From Streptomyces spiroverticillatus (GTDB lineage Bacteria > Actinomycetota > Actinomycetes > Streptomycetales > Streptomycetaceae), in assembly GCA_014650415.1 (NCBI GenBank), contig BMUX01000004.1:62001-126000 (forward strand): DNA of 64,000 bases, read 5' to 3'. Shown here in pieces: positions 1-8,717 of the stretch (position 1 is its first letter; each line of letters opens with the position of its first letter). Position numbers and translations under genes: made by a program. The notes beneath the pieces were generated by a model, which was not told the DNA's origin, ran no database searches, and was given only the letters and a program-made list of their open reading frames with translations.

Positions 1-534
1 GTTGGAGCAGCCGCGGCCGACGGCGACGGCGACCTCGCGTTCGCGTGCGGCGAGCAGGTCGAGCCGGGTCTGGGCGCGGCCCTTGCGGTCCTCGGTGCCG
101 CCCGTTCCGGCGACGTGGGTGATGAGTTGCTGGGTGACGGCCGGGGAGAGCACCGGGTCGCCGGCGGCCACGCGCCGTACGGCTGCGACGATCTCGGCGG
201 GCGGGGTGTCCTTGAGGACGAATCCGGCGGCGCCGACGCGCAGGGCGCGGAGCACCTGTTCGTCGGCGTGGAAGGTGGTGAGGACGACGACTTCGGGGGC
301 GCCGTCCTGTGCGCGCAGCGCCTCGGTGGCGGTGAGGCCGTCGACCACCGGCATCCGGATGTCCATCAGGACGACGTCGGGCTTCAAGTCGGCGACGGCC
401 TGCGGGACTTGGGCTCCGTCGGAGGCCTCGCCGACGATGTCGATGTCGTCGGCGCCGCCGAGCATGAAGGTGAGCCCGGCGCGCACGAGCGGGTCGTCGT
501 CGACGAGGAGGAGCCTGATCGGGGTGGTGGTCAT
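1..534 (-). CDS. NarL/LuxR-type response regulator (3' end beyond window)
   Basis: The gene begins at ATG 534 and reads leftwards off the window edge, so only 178 residues are visible. They form a receiver domain: acidic pocket in LLLVDDDPLVRAG near the N-terminus, phospho-acceptor Asp in PDVVLMDIRMP, the conserved Thr in VVVLTTF and the Lys in GFVLKDTPP. The LuxR-type helix-turn-helix has just begun (AAREREVAVAVGRGCSN) when the sequence ends. It lies 31 nt downstream of the sensor kinase gene on the same strand, so the two should be one operon and a cognate pair. Phosphorylation by the kinase is expected to drive DNA binding. The regulated genes are unknown; an inverted repeat at 1877-1903 upstream of the kinase is a candidate target. 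Confidence 0.93.
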   Translation of the reverse strand, partial: MTTTPIRLLLVDDDPLVRAGLTFMLGGADDIDIVGEASDGAQVPQAVADLKPDVVLMDIRMPVVDGLTATEALRAQDGAPEVVVLTTFHADEQVLRALRVGAAGFVLKDTPPAEIVAAVRRVAAGDPVLSPAVTQQLITHVAGTGGTEDRKGRAQTRLDLLAAREREVAVAVGRGCSN

Positions 535-565
535 GGTGCTCCCGGCAGTAGCAGCGAGGTCGGCG

Positions 566-1819
566 TCATGGTGCCCACGGTAGCCAGGCGGTGATCCGGA
601 AGCCGCCGTCGGGTTCGGGTCCGTGGTCGAGCCGTCCGCCCGCGAGTTGGGCGCGCTCGGTGAGCCCGATGAGGCCCTGCCCGGAACCGGGGACCTTCGG
701 TACGTCGCCCTCGGGGGCGGGGTTGTGGAGGGTGACGGTGATGCCGTCGCCGGGGCGGCCGGTGACGGTGACGGTGACTTCGGCTCCGGGGGCGTGCTTG
801 CGGGCGTTGGTGAGGGCTTCCTGGGCGATGCGGTAGACGGTGCGGCCCACGGCGGCGGGGACGGCGCCCGGGTCGGCGATGCGGTTGTCGAGGGTGACCT
901 TCGCCCCGGCCTGGCGGGACTCGGCGACCAGGGCGTCGAGGGTGGCGAGGGTGGGCTGCGGGCGGTCCTCGTCGCCGGTGCCGGGGCTGCGCAGGACGCC
1001 GATGATCTCGCGGAGGTCCTGGAGGGCCTCGTGGGCGCTGTCGCGGATGACTCCGGCGGCGCGGGCGACCTGGGCGGGCGGGGCGTCGGGCCGGAACTCC
1101 AGGGCTCCGGCGTGCACGCTGAGGAGGGTCAGGCGGTGGGCGAGCACGTCGTGCATCTCGCGGGCGATGGCCTCGCGGGCGAGCCGTTGGGCCTGTTCGG
1201 CGCGGAGTGCGGCCTCGGCCTCGGCGCGTACGGTGCGTTCGCGCAGCGAGAGGACGAGCTGGCGGCGGGCCCGGACGAACATGCCCCAGCCGACGACCAG
1301 CAGCGTGATCACCACGGTCAGGACGAGGGCCAGCTTGAAGGACGTGCCCGGCTCGGGGCGCAGCCAGGACTGGAGCAGGCCCGAGGCGAGGGCGGCGGCC
1401 GCCACCGGGCCCGCGACCTTGAACGGCCGGTGCACGGTGACGCCGAACAGCGCGGCGATCATGGCGCCCGAGGCGAGGGGTGCGCCGATGGACAGCAGGA
1501 CGAGGCCGACCGCCACGCCCGTCGGCCAGCGCCTGCGCAGCCACAGGGCACAGCAGGCGAGCGCCCCGGCGAGCTGGTCGAGGGCCAGCACCACTTCGGA
1601 CTCGGCGTGGCCGGCCATCTCCTCCACCGCCGCCATCCCGAAGAACGCGGCGAGCACGAACATCAGGACGTCGACGATCCAGTCCCGCAGGGTCCGGCGC
1701 GGACGCCGTGCAGTGCGGGCGCCTGCACCGGGGTCGGTGCCGCTGTCCGTGCCGGTGCCGGACAGCTCGGGTCCGCCCATCGCCGACGGCAGCAGCCACC
1801 GGTACTCCTGTTCGCTCAT
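566..1819 (-). CDS. Two-component sensor histidine kinase (HisKA_3/NarX type)
   Basis: 417-residue membrane sensor kinase. Several hydrophobic segments lie between about residues 48 and 182, followed by a helical linker. The dimerisation/phospho-acceptor motif is AREMHDVLAHRLTLL with His at about residue 223, and a C-terminal HATPase_c domain carries the N box (AQEALTNARKHAPG) and G box (GSGQGLIGLTERA). This is the small NarL-partner kinase class common in Streptomyces. It is cotranscribed with the response regulator that follows it. No extracellular ligand domain is obvious; the loops between membrane segments are short, which suggests sensing within the membrane. The start at 1819 (MSEQEYRW) is the only sensible one because the upstream region is the promoter with the inverted repeat at 1877-1903. 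Confidence 0.93.
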   Translation of the reverse strand: MSEQEYRWLLPSAMGGPELSGTGTDSGTDPGAGARTARRPRRTLRDWIVDVLMFVLAAFFGMAAVEEMAGHAESEVVLALDQLAGALACCALWLRRRWPTGVAVGLVLLSIGAPLASGAMIAALFGVTVHRPFKVAGPVAAAALASGLLQSWLRPEPGTSFKLALVLTVVITLLVVGWGMFVRARRQLVLSLRERTVRAEAEAALRAEQAQRLAREAIAREMHDVLAHRLTLLSVHAGALEFRPDAPPAQVARAAGVIRDSAHEALQDLREIIGVLRSPGTGDEDRPQPTLATLDALVAESRQAGAKVTLDNRIADPGAVPAAVGRTVYRIAQEALTNARKHAPGAEVTVTVTGRPGDGITVTLHNPAPEGDVPKVPGSGQGLIGLTERAQLAGGRLDHGPEPDGGFRITAWLPWAP

Positions 1820-1876
1820 ACGTACAAAACTACGCAGGTGGGAGCGGTGCGGGCCGCCCTGAGCAGCAGGTGGCTA

Positions 1877-1903
1877 CCAAAGTCGTACGGTCGACGACTT
1901 TGG
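1877..1903. promoter_or_regulatory. Perfect 10-bp inverted repeat, candidate response-regulator operator
   Basis: CCAAAGTCGT (1877-1886), a 7-nt spacer, then ACGACTTTGG (1894-1903): a perfect inverted repeat about 60 bp upstream of the kinase start and between divergent genes. NarL-type regulators of Streptomyces often bind such sites in their own promoters. The assignment to this regulator is inferred from position. Confidence 0.5.
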
Positions 1904-1976
1904 GCGGGGCCACGGCTGCCGCGGGCAGCCCTGTGGACGATGGCGGGGGCCGTCCGGGCGGACCAGCATGGTGGCC

Positions 1977-2267
1977 ATGAAGCGAATCTTCGAAGTCGTC
2001 GGTTTCCTCCTGACGCTGTGGGGCGTGGCCGGGCTCCTCCATGAGTGGTTCGACGGGTTCAGGATGTGGCAGTTCGTGGACAGGCTGGGCTGGTTCGAGG
2101 GCTACGAGGTCTACGCGAACATCGTGATCGCGGTAGTCGGCATCGCGCTGATGATCGCTTCGGAACGCGTCGGCCGTGGCGGCGGAGGCAGCAAGGGCGG
2201 CGGTGCCGGTGACCGCGCCCCGACCGTCGTCACCCGCAAGACCCCGGGGAGCGACGGGAGCCCCTGA
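1977..2267 (+). CDS. Small membrane protein of unknown function
   Basis: A 96-residue protein (99 if the in-frame ATG at 1968 is used). An N-terminal hydrophobic segment (VVGFLLTLWGVAGLLHEWF) and a second one (NIVIAVVGIALMIASERV) flank a short aromatic loop. The tail after residue 65 is Gly/Ser-rich and disordered. It is transcribed divergently from the two-component operon across the inverted repeat at 1877-1903, so it could be under the same regulator. No family is recognised. It ends 27 nt before the convergent transporter gene. Confidence 0.6.
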   Translation: MKRIFEVVGFLLTLWGVAGLLHEWFDGFRMWQFVDRLGWFEGYEVYANIVIAVVGIALMIASERVGRGGGGSKGGGAGDRAPTVVTRKTPGSDGSP

Positions 2268-2294
2268 CTCCTCGTGCCGTCCCTCATGCCGTCC

Positions 2295-3227
2295 TCATCC
2301 CGTACGGTCCGGGCCCGCCGCCCGCCTGCCCCAGGCGGTGCCCGCCAGCACCAGGACGCCGCCCAACAGGCCGAGCGCGCCCAGCCGTTCGCCGCCCACC
2401 GCGATGCCGACGGCCGCCGCCCAGAGCGGTTCCGTACCGAGCAGCAGGCTCACCCGGGACGGCGAGGTCCGGCGTACCGCCCACATCTGCACGGCGAACG
2501 CGAACAGCGTGCAGAACACGGACAGGAACAGCAGCCCCGCCCACTCCCCCGCCCCGAACCCCGCCGCGACGCTCCACGGCGAGGGCCCCGTGCCCGGCGC
2601 GGCGGCCAGCACCGCGAACACCGCCACCGCCGCCCCGAGCTGGACCGTGGTCAGGGACAGCGCGTCCGCGTCCTGGACCGCCTTGATCCGGGCCATGAAC
2701 AGCACGTGCGCGGTACGGGCCAGGGCGGCCAGCAGCATCAGCAGGTCGCCGAGCGAGGGGGTGGTGAAGCCCCCGCCCTGCGTCAGCAGCACCACGCCCA
2801 GCACGGACAGCCCGGCGGCGGCCAGGAACCCGCGGGACGGCGCGGTCCTGGTGACGGCGGCCTCGGCGAGCGGCGTGAAGATCATCGTGAGGCTGATGAT
2901 GAGCCCCGCGTTGGTCGCCGAGGTGTGCACGACGCCGTAGGTCTCCAACAGGAAGATCCCGCTGAGGACCAGCCCCAGGAGCCCGGCCCCCCGCCACTGC
3001 GCCGCACTGAGCGCGCGCAGCTTCCTGTGCCCCGCGACCGCGAGCACGGGCAGCACGATCGCGAACCGGAGCACCAGCACCGCGACGACGGTCTGCGCGG
3101 TGGTGATCCCCTTGGCGGCGAGGTAGCTGGCGCCCCACACCACCGCCACGGCCAGGACGGGCAGATCGGCGAACCGGGCCGCGCGGGCGGGCGCGGGGGC
3201 GAGGACGGCGGAGGGTGCGGCAGCCAC
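2295..3227 (-). CDS. EamA/DMT-family transporter
   Basis: 310-residue polytopic protein with about ten transmembrane helices arranged as two EamA repeats of five. The first repeat begins at LPVLAVAVVWGASYLAAKGI, a typical EamA N-terminal signature, and the second begins around residue 150. Members export small metabolites or amino acids by drug/metabolite exchange; the substrate cannot be told from sequence. The GTG start at 3227 is supported by GGAG seven nucleotides upstream. It is convergent with the small membrane protein and has no functional partner nearby. Confidence 0.88.
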   Translation of the reverse strand: MAAAPSAVLAPAPARAARFADLPVLAVAVVWGASYLAAKGITTAQTVVAVLVLRFAIVLPVLAVAGHRKLRALSAAQWRGAGLLGLVLSGIFLLETYGVVHTSATNAGLIISLTMIFTPLAEAAVTRTAPSRGFLAAAGLSVLGVVLLTQGGGFTTPSLGDLLMLLAALARTAHVLFMARIKAVQDADALSLTTVQLGAAVAVFAVLAAAPGTGPSPWSVAAGFGAGEWAGLLFLSVFCTLFAFAVQMWAVRRTSPSRVSLLLGTEPLWAAAVGIAVGGERLGALGLLGGVLVLAGTAWGRRAAGPDRTG

Positions 3228-3389
3228 GGCGAGTCTCCAACGGGCGGTGTGATGTGGAGACTTCGGCGGCTCGCACGCGGAGCGCTCACCGTACCGGGCG
3301 GTGGATCTTCCCGGGAAGAGATTCCGGCAGGCGGACGGTCCTGCCGGGTCGCCCCGGACACCACCCGTTCCCGAAGGCTTGGAAAAACC

Positions 3390-4568
3390 CTACCCGGGCC
3401 CACTGACAATCGGTCCGCCTGACTCCCGCTGGATCATCACCGGCGCTGTGACCAGCGTGTAAGCAGCCAGCGACAGGGAGGCGACGGCCAGCCAGGACAG
3501 CAGGACCGGCGGTCTGAGGACCGTGTACCGCAGGGGTTTCTCGACCGCCTTGTACATCACGGCGGCCAGCCCGAGCGACAGGACGAACGCGAGGGCTCCG
3601 CGCACGGCGAGCGGCAGGCCGGGGCTCTCCAGGGTGAGGAACACCCAGACCGGCCAGTGCCAGAGGTAGAGGCTGTAGCTGACCCTGCCGAGGGCGGGCA
3701 GCGCCCGCAACGGCCCTGTGGCCAGCGCCCGGTGGAGCGCGGCCGGCCGGTCGAGCGCGGCGATCAGCAGCGCGGCCGCGCATCCGGCGAGGGGCAACTG
3801 CCAGTGCGGGAGCGCCGCCTGCCCGAGCCGGGCGAGGCCCCAGGTCCCGGCGAGCCCCAGTACCGCCACCGCGCCGAGTGCCGGGGCGGCCCGGCGCGGC
3901 AGGCGGCGCGGGGCGAGCGCGACGGCCGCGCCGAGGAGCAGCGCGCCCGAGCGGGTATCCGTACCGAGGTAGGAGCGGTCCGGGGCGGCCGGGTCGAAGA
4001 GGACGACGGCCAGGGCGTACGAGAGACAGGCCGCGCCCGCGCAGAACGCGGTGCCCGCCCACGGGCCCGCCGACCGGCGTTTGGCGGCGACCAGCAGCAG
4101 GAAGACGAGAAGGGGCGGCCAGAGCAGGTAGAACTGCTCCTCGACCGAGAGGGACCACAGGTGGGCGAGCGGTGCGGCGTCCCGGCCGACGGACCAGTAG
4201 TCGACGTGGCCGTGGATCGCGTACCAGTTGGCGACCTCGGCGAGCGCGGCGAGGGTCTGGCCGTCGGTGGTGGTGCGCAGGGCGGGGTACCGGCCGTCCG
4301 CCAGCCACAGTTGTACGCCGATGAGGACGGCGAGCAGGGCGGGCAGCAGGCGTTTGGCGCGGCGGAGCCAGAACCGGCCCAGCCGGATGCGGCCGGTTCC
4401 GGCGTGTTCGCGCAGGAGCAGGCGGGTGATGACGAAGCCGGAGAGGACGAAGAAGAGGTCGACGCCGAGGAAGCCGCCGGGCAGACCCCACTCGTAGTGG
4501 AAGGCGACGACCCCGAGGACGGCACAGGCCCGCAGGCTGTCGAGGGCGGGATTCCGCTTTCCGGTCAC
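3390..4568 (-). CDS. Acyltransferase 3 family (OafA/YrhL-type) membrane protein
   Basis: 392 residues with about ten membrane helices. The N-terminal signature ALDSLRACAVLGVVAFHYEW holds the conserved His at about position 24, followed by GVDLFFVLSGFVITRLLLRE and the conserved SVEEQFYLLWP. This family transfers acyl groups to sugars, peptidoglycan or glycolipids at the membrane. Many homologues carry a C-terminal SGNH domain; here that activity is on a separate lipoprotein encoded immediately upstream, with 19 nt between the genes. The two probably work together on an extracytoplasmic O-acylation. GTG start; no good ribosome site is seen, which fits translation coupled to the upstream gene. 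Confidence 0.88.
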   Translation of the reverse strand: MTGKRNPALDSLRACAVLGVVAFHYEWGLPGGFLGVDLFFVLSGFVITRLLLREHAGTGRIRLGRFWLRRAKRLLPALLAVLIGVQLWLADGRYPALRTTTDGQTLAALAEVANWYAIHGHVDYWSVGRDAAPLAHLWSLSVEEQFYLLWPPLLVFLLLVAAKRRSAGPWAGTAFCAGAACLSYALAVVLFDPAAPDRSYLGTDTRSGALLLGAAVALAPRRLPRRAAPALGAVAVLGLAGTWGLARLGQAALPHWQLPLAGCAAALLIAALDRPAALHRALATGPLRALPALGRVSYSLYLWHWPVWVFLTLESPGLPLAVRGALAFVLSLGLAAVMYKAVEKPLRYTVLRPPVLLSWLAVASLSLAAYTLVTAPVMIQRESGGPIVSGPG

Positions 4569-4587
4569 CGGGCGGGCGCGGGGCGGG

Positions 4588-5493
4588 TCAGTGCTTCGCG
4601 GCGGGGACGGCGGACAACGGGGCGTCGGGCCGTGGGGCAGCGGGCTTCGGGGCGGCGGACTTCGGGGCAGCGGGCTTCGGGGCGAACATCGCGTTGAGCG
4701 CCCAGGTGGCGAGGCGGTCGCGGACGGCGGGGGCGGGGTGGCCGGTCTCGTCGTAGACGGCTTGGCCGTCCCGGTCGAACGGGCAGCCGTTGTCGTTGCA
4801 GAGCTGGGCGCGCAGGTCGAGCAGGCCGCCGCCGGAGCGGGCCTGGCGGGCGGCTGCCGCGTAGATCTCCTCGTTGAGGACGAGGGCCCGGTCGCGGTAG
4901 GAGGGGTTGGCCGTGGCCTTGGAGTTCATGAGGAAGACCCTGGCCCCGCCTGCCGAGAGGATCCGGGCGCCGTGGGCCAGGTTGTCGGCGAAGAGCTTGC
5001 GGTAGAGGGGGTCGGCGGCGTCGCGGAGCCGGGCGGAGTCGTCGATCCGCTGCGGGGCGAGGTCCCACTGGGCGGTCATGAGGAGTACGGCGTCGGGGCG
5101 GTGCTCGGTCACGTACCGGGCCCATTTCTCCTGCCAGTCGCGGCAGTCCGGGGAGGCGTCCGGCGTGTTGGCCTGCATGATGCCGCAGCCGCCGAGGCCC
5201 GCGTTGACCACGGTGTTCGTACGGGCGGCGACGGCGGCCATGCCGGTGCCGATGCTCGCTGCCCAGGAGTCGCCGACGACCAGGATCTTCTTGCCGTGCA
5301 CGGCCGGGTCCAGGGTCTCCTGGCCGAACGGCGGGGTGCCGGTGCCGAGCGGGCGGTCCTGGGCGGGTACGCCGCGGCCCGGGCCGTGCAGCAGTCCGGT
5401 GCCGTACGGGTCCTGGCCTGCCCCGGAGCAGGCGGTGGCCGAAGCGCCGCACAGGGCGGCGAGAACGGCGGCGACGAGCCTTCGACCGACCAT
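4588..5493 (-). CDS. Secreted SGNH-hydrolase-like lipoprotein, partner of the acyltransferase
   Basis: 301 residues from ATG 5493, chosen because GGAGAG lies seven nucleotides upstream; a longer reading would overlap the divergent SDR promoter. The N-terminus (MVGRRLVAAVLAALCGA) is a signal sequence with a lipobox-like ATAC at the end of the hydrophobic core. The mature protein has block I of the SGNH fold (ILVVGDSWAAS, nucleophile Ser), the Gly block (NAGLGGCGIMQ), an LLMTAQWDL strand and a C-terminal Asp/His segment (YDETGHPAP). The last 35 residues are Ala/Pro/Lys repeats (PKPAAPKSAAPKPAAP). It resembles the SGNH domain fused to OafA-type acyltransferases, here as a separate gene. Confidence 0.8.
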   Translation of the reverse strand: MVGRRLVAAVLAALCGASATACSGAGQDPYGTGLLHGPGRGVPAQDRPLGTGTPPFGQETLDPAVHGKKILVVGDSWAASIGTGMAAVAARTNTVVNAGLGGCGIMQANTPDASPDCRDWQEKWARYVTEHRPDAVLLMTAQWDLAPQRIDDSARLRDAADPLYRKLFADNLAHGARILSAGGARVFLMNSKATANPSYRDRALVLNEEIYAAAARQARSGGGLLDLRAQLCNDNGCPFDRDGQAVYDETGHPAPAVRDRLATWALNAMFAPKPAAPKSAAPKPAAPRPDAPLSAVPAAKH

Positions 5494-5722
5494 CTGAGAA
5501 CTCTCCGTAATCATCGGGAACTCTGAGTGATGGTCACCCGTTGTCCAGTCAGCGGCAACCGGAGGACGGCCGGAGGCGGCACCGAGTACAGGCAGACGGA
5601 TGAAGGGGAAAGGGGGTGGAGTCGGTGTCCGAATGGCGCCAGCACGGGGAACGGCCGGGACGTTTCCTTGAACTCGCAAGCACCGCTTCGGGCATGCGAC
5701 ACCCAAGGAAAAGGACGACACG

Positions 5723-6475
5723 ATGTCGACGACCATCACGACAGCCATCAACAGGACCGCACTGGTCACGGGCGGCAGCCGGGGCATGGGGGCGGCCATC
5801 GCCCTGCGGCTCGCCCAGGACGGGACCGATGTGGCGATCACCTACGTGGAGGGGGAGCAGGCGGCACAGGACGTGGTGCGCAAGATCGAGGCCGTGGGCC
5901 GGCGGGCGCTCGCGGTACGGATGGACGCGGCGGACCCGGAGTCGGTCACCTCCGCGGTGGCGGCCGTCGCCGACACCTTCGGGCGGCTGGACGTCCTTGT
6001 CAACAACGCGGGCATCGGCGTACTGGGCCCGGTGGAGTCGCTGACGCTCGCGGACGTGGACCGGGTCCTGGCGGTCAACGTACGGGCGGTGTTCCTGGCC
6101 TCTCAGGCGGCGGCGTCCGTGCTGGAGGACGGCGGCCGGATCATCTCCACCGGCTCGGCACTCACCCGGTACGCGGGCGGGCCCGGCGGCAGTCTCTACG
6201 CGATGAGCAAGTCGGCCCTGACCGGGCTGACCAAGGCCCTCGCGAGGGAGGTCGGCGACCGGGGCATCACGGTCAACCTCATCCACCCGGGCGCGGTCGA
6301 CACGGACATGAACCCGGCGGACGGTCCGTTCGCCGAGCCGCAGCGGGCGAACACGGCGATCGGCAGGTTCGGCCGCCCGGACGAGGTGGCGTCCCTGGTC
6401 TCCTTCCTGGCGGGCGACGAGGGCGCGTACATGACGGGCGCGGAACTGGTCATGGACGGCGGCCACGCGGCGTAG
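5723..6475 (+). CDS. SDR family NAD(P)-dependent oxidoreductase
   Basis: 250-residue classical short-chain dehydrogenase/reductase. Cofactor motif TGGSRGMGAAIAL near residue 17, NNAG at about residue 94, catalytic Ser in ISTGSAL, and the YxxxK motif as YAMSK. The C-terminal MTGAELVMDGGHAA is typical of FabG-like members. AAGGA seven nucleotides upstream of ATG 5723 fixes the start. The substrate is not predictable; the family reduces ketones or oxidises alcohols with NAD(P)H. Transcribed divergently from the SGNH lipoprotein with about 230 bp between, and convergent with the STAS gene. Confidence 0.92.
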   Translation: MSTTITTAINRTALVTGGSRGMGAAIALRLAQDGTDVAITYVEGEQAAQDVVRKIEAVGRRALAVRMDAADPESVTSAVAAVADTFGRLDVLVNNAGIGVLGPVESLTLADVDRVLAVNVRAVFLASQAAASVLEDGGRIISTGSALTRYAGGPGGSLYAMSKSALTGLTKALAREVGDRGITVNLIHPGAVDTDMNPADGPFAEPQRANTAIGRFGRPDEVASLVSFLAGDEGAYMTGAELVMDGGHAA

Positions 6476-6511
6476 CCGGTACGGGGCCGTAGCCGGGGCG
6501 GGGCGTCCTGC

Positions 6512-6916
6512 CTAGTCGGCGGAGGCGGCCGAGGGGCGGGGCTCCCGTTCCGCCTCGGCCGCGGCCGCGGCCCGGGTGGCGGCGAAGTGGGCGCCGACGC
6601 CGGTGACGTCGAGGATGCGCAGGAGGTGGTCTCCGGCCCCCTGGAGGGTCAGTGCCACACCGGCACGGGTGGTGTGGCGGTGCACCATGATGAGTGCGGA
6701 CAGCCCGGAGGAGTCGAACAGGCCGACCCCGCTCAGGTCGAGGGTCAGTTCGGAGCCCCGGGGCAGGTCCGGCAGGACGTCCAGGACGGCCGCGCGCAGC
6801 AGCTCGGCGGTGACGAAGTCGCAGTCGCCGCTGAACTCCAGGACCGTCTCCCGCACGCCGGTGACCCGGTTCTCGGTCTGCCGGGCGGTGACGTCGAGGG
6901 GGTTGCCGCTCATCAT
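6512..6916 (-). CDS. STAS-domain anti-sigma factor antagonist
   Basis: 134 residues forming one STAS domain. The segment LDLSGVGLFDSSGLSALIMV contains the Ser of the DSSGL motif, which is the usual phosphorylation site in SpoIIAA/RsbV-type antagonists. Such proteins bind an anti-sigma kinase when dephosphorylated, freeing the sigma factor. It follows the SpoIIE-type phosphatase gene (7053-8717) on the same strand after 136 nt, so the phosphatase is the obvious candidate for dephosphorylating it. No anti-sigma kinase gene is present in the window. The Ala/Glu-rich tail is probably disordered. Confidence 0.9.
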   Translation of the reverse strand: MMSGNPLDVTARQTENRVTGVRETVLEFSGDCDFVTAELLRAAVLDVLPDLPRGSELTLDLSGVGLFDSSGLSALIMVHRHTTRAGVALTLQGAGDHLLRILDVTGVGAHFAATRAAAAAEAEREPRPSAASAD

Positions 6917-7052
6917 GATCGGAAGGCGCTTTCCGTGTTCGGGTCCGCAGCGCGGGCCCGGGGTGGTGGGCAGGGGTGGGGTGCGGGGCGCGGGTTCGCC
7001 GGTGGTGCGGGCGGCCGGGGCGGGGCGGGGCGGGCCACCGGGGTGGGGCCGG

Positions 7053-8717
7053 TCAGCCGGTGAAGCGGCCGCGGCCGGTGCCGTTGACCATGCTCAGGTG
7101 GGTGCCGCGCGGGGCGGCGATGCCGAGGAGGGCGATGTCGTCGTGCTCCCGGGTGCCGAGCCACTGGGTGGTGAGGCTCTCGACCCGTTCGATCACCGCC
7201 TCCACCGGCATGCGGGCGCATTCAGAGAGCGCGGCCCGCAGGCGGTTGTCGCCGAGCATCTCCCTTCCGTCGGGTCCGCCCCTGGCCTCGGTGACGCCGT
7301 CGGAGTAGAGCAGGCACAGGTCGCCCGCCCGCAGCACCGTGCGGCAGGTGCGGGTGGTGATCTGCGGGAGGGCGCCGATCAGGGTGCCGCCGGTGGGGAT
7401 CTCCTCGACCGTTCCGTCGGCGCGGACGATCAGCGGCGGCGGGTGTCCTGCGGCGGTGAGCCGCAGGGCCACGTCGCCGTGGGCGAGCGGGGTGGCCCCG
7501 GCCAGCACCATGGTGGCGAACCGGCTGTCGGTGTCCTCCAGCAGCGTGGAGTTGAGGAGGGACAGGAGGCGGCCGTGGTCGCTCTCCACGTGCCGCAGCG
7601 CCGAGAGGGTGTTGCGGATCTTGCCGGTGAGGACGGCCGCCTTGGCGCCCTTGCCGCAGACGTCGCCCAGGACGAGGAAGGTCTCGTCGCCCGGGTCCGG
7701 CCCCGGATGGACGTCGTAGAAGTCGCCGCCGATCAGGTCGGTGGCCCGGGAGGCGCGGTAGGTGGCGGCCAGGTCGAGGCTGCTGGAGCGGCGCAGCACC
7801 GGGGGCAGCAGGGAACGTTGGAGGACGGCCGTGGTCTCGGCCTTCTCCGCGTACAGGGCGGCGGCCGACACGGCGGCCCCGGCGCGGGCGGCGAAGACAC
7901 GGGCGAACACCTCCTCGTCCTCGTTGAAGACGGGCGTGCGGGTGCGGCGCAGCAGGATCAGCGCCCCGGCGGGCACCCCGTTGCCCGGCATCGGCGTGAC
8001 GACGACCGAGCCGAGCGGCCCGAAGCCGTCCGGGACCAGCCAGTCGGGGGCGAGTTCGGGGGCCAGCCAGCGTGCGGGCAGCGGCGGGAACCCGGCGAGG
8101 GCGTCGGCGAGGCCGGGCACTTCGGCGACGTTCTCGCTCAGGACGCGTTCGTCGGTGACCCGGCCGTCGACGGCGGAGGTGAACCACATCCGGCGGGCCC
8201 CCGTCCCGGCGACGACGACCGCCGCGTCGGCCATCCGTTCGCTGGCCAGCTCCGCCGCGGCCTGCACCGACTTGTGCCAGTTCAGGGAGGTCAGCAGCCG
8301 GGCGGAGGCCCGGGCGAGGAACTCGGCGCGCTCCCGCTCCTCCTGCCAGCGGCGCTGCCAGACCACCTCCAGGGTGACGTCGTCCAGCAGCCAGGCCCCG
8401 TACCCGTCCGGCAGCGACATCCGACGGGCCGTCAACTCCTTTGCGCCGAAGACTCCTTGGGCTTCGGGCAGCAGTTCGTTCTGGGCGTCCGCCAGCCAGC
8501 CGGGGACCAGTGGTTCGCTCAGCGTCCCCGCCTCGCGCAGCAACGGGAAGAGGGCTCGCGCCGGTTCGTTGAGCAGACGGACCAGCCCGGCCCCGTCCAG
8601 CATCACGACGGCGCCGATTCCGCTCTCCACCAGGGCGTGCACCTGCGCGGCGCCGATGGCGGCGGCGGGCGGCGCACCCTCTGCGGGGCGGTCGGTGGAG
8701 CGTGGGAAGGAAGTCAC
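7053..8717 (-). CDS. SpoIIE/RsbU-type PP2C serine phosphatase with sensory domains
   Basis: About 554 residues from GTG 8717; an upstream TTG (8849) and GTG (8765) stay in frame, but G/C third-position bias starts only near 8717. An N-terminal PAS-like region (ALVESGIGAVVMLDGAG) and a GAF-like domain precede a C-terminal SpoIIE phosphatase domain. All metal-binding motifs are intact: GGDFYD, GDVCGKG, SDGVTEA and HDDIALL. These enzymes dephosphorylate STAS antagonists in partner-switching control of sigma factors. A STAS gene follows directly. Likely cytosolic: no membrane segments are evident. Confidence 0.88.
   Translation of the reverse strand: MTSFPRSTDRPAEGAPPAAAIGAAQVHALVESGIGAVVMLDGAGLVRLLNEPARALFPLLREAGTLSEPLVPGWLADAQNELLPEAQGVFGAKELTARRMSLPDGYGAWLLDDVTLEVVWQRRWQEERERAEFLARASARLLTSLNWHKSVQAAAELASERMADAAVVVAGTGARRMWFTSAVDGRVTDERVLSENVAEVPGLADALAGFPPLPARWLAPELAPDWLVPDGFGPLGSVVVTPMPGNGVPAGALILLRRTRTPVFNEDEEVFARVFAARAGAAVSAAALYAEKAETTAVLQRSLLPPVLRRSSSLDLAATYRASRATDLIGGDFYDVHPGPDPGDETFLVLGDVCGKGAKAAVLTGKIRNTLSALRHVESDHGRLLSLLNSTLLEDTDSRFATMVLAGATPLAHGDVALRLTAAGHPPPLIVRADGTVEEIPTGGTLIGALPQITTRTCRTVLRAGDLCLLYSDGVTEARGGPDGREMLGDNRLRAALSECARMPVEAVIERVESLTTQWLGTREHDDIALLGIAAPRGTHLSMVNGTGRGRFTG

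Noticed and set aside
2..594. Plus-strand open frames over the first 600 bases
   Set aside because: Antisense shadows of the response regulator gene, whose minus-strand translation gives a complete receiver domain.
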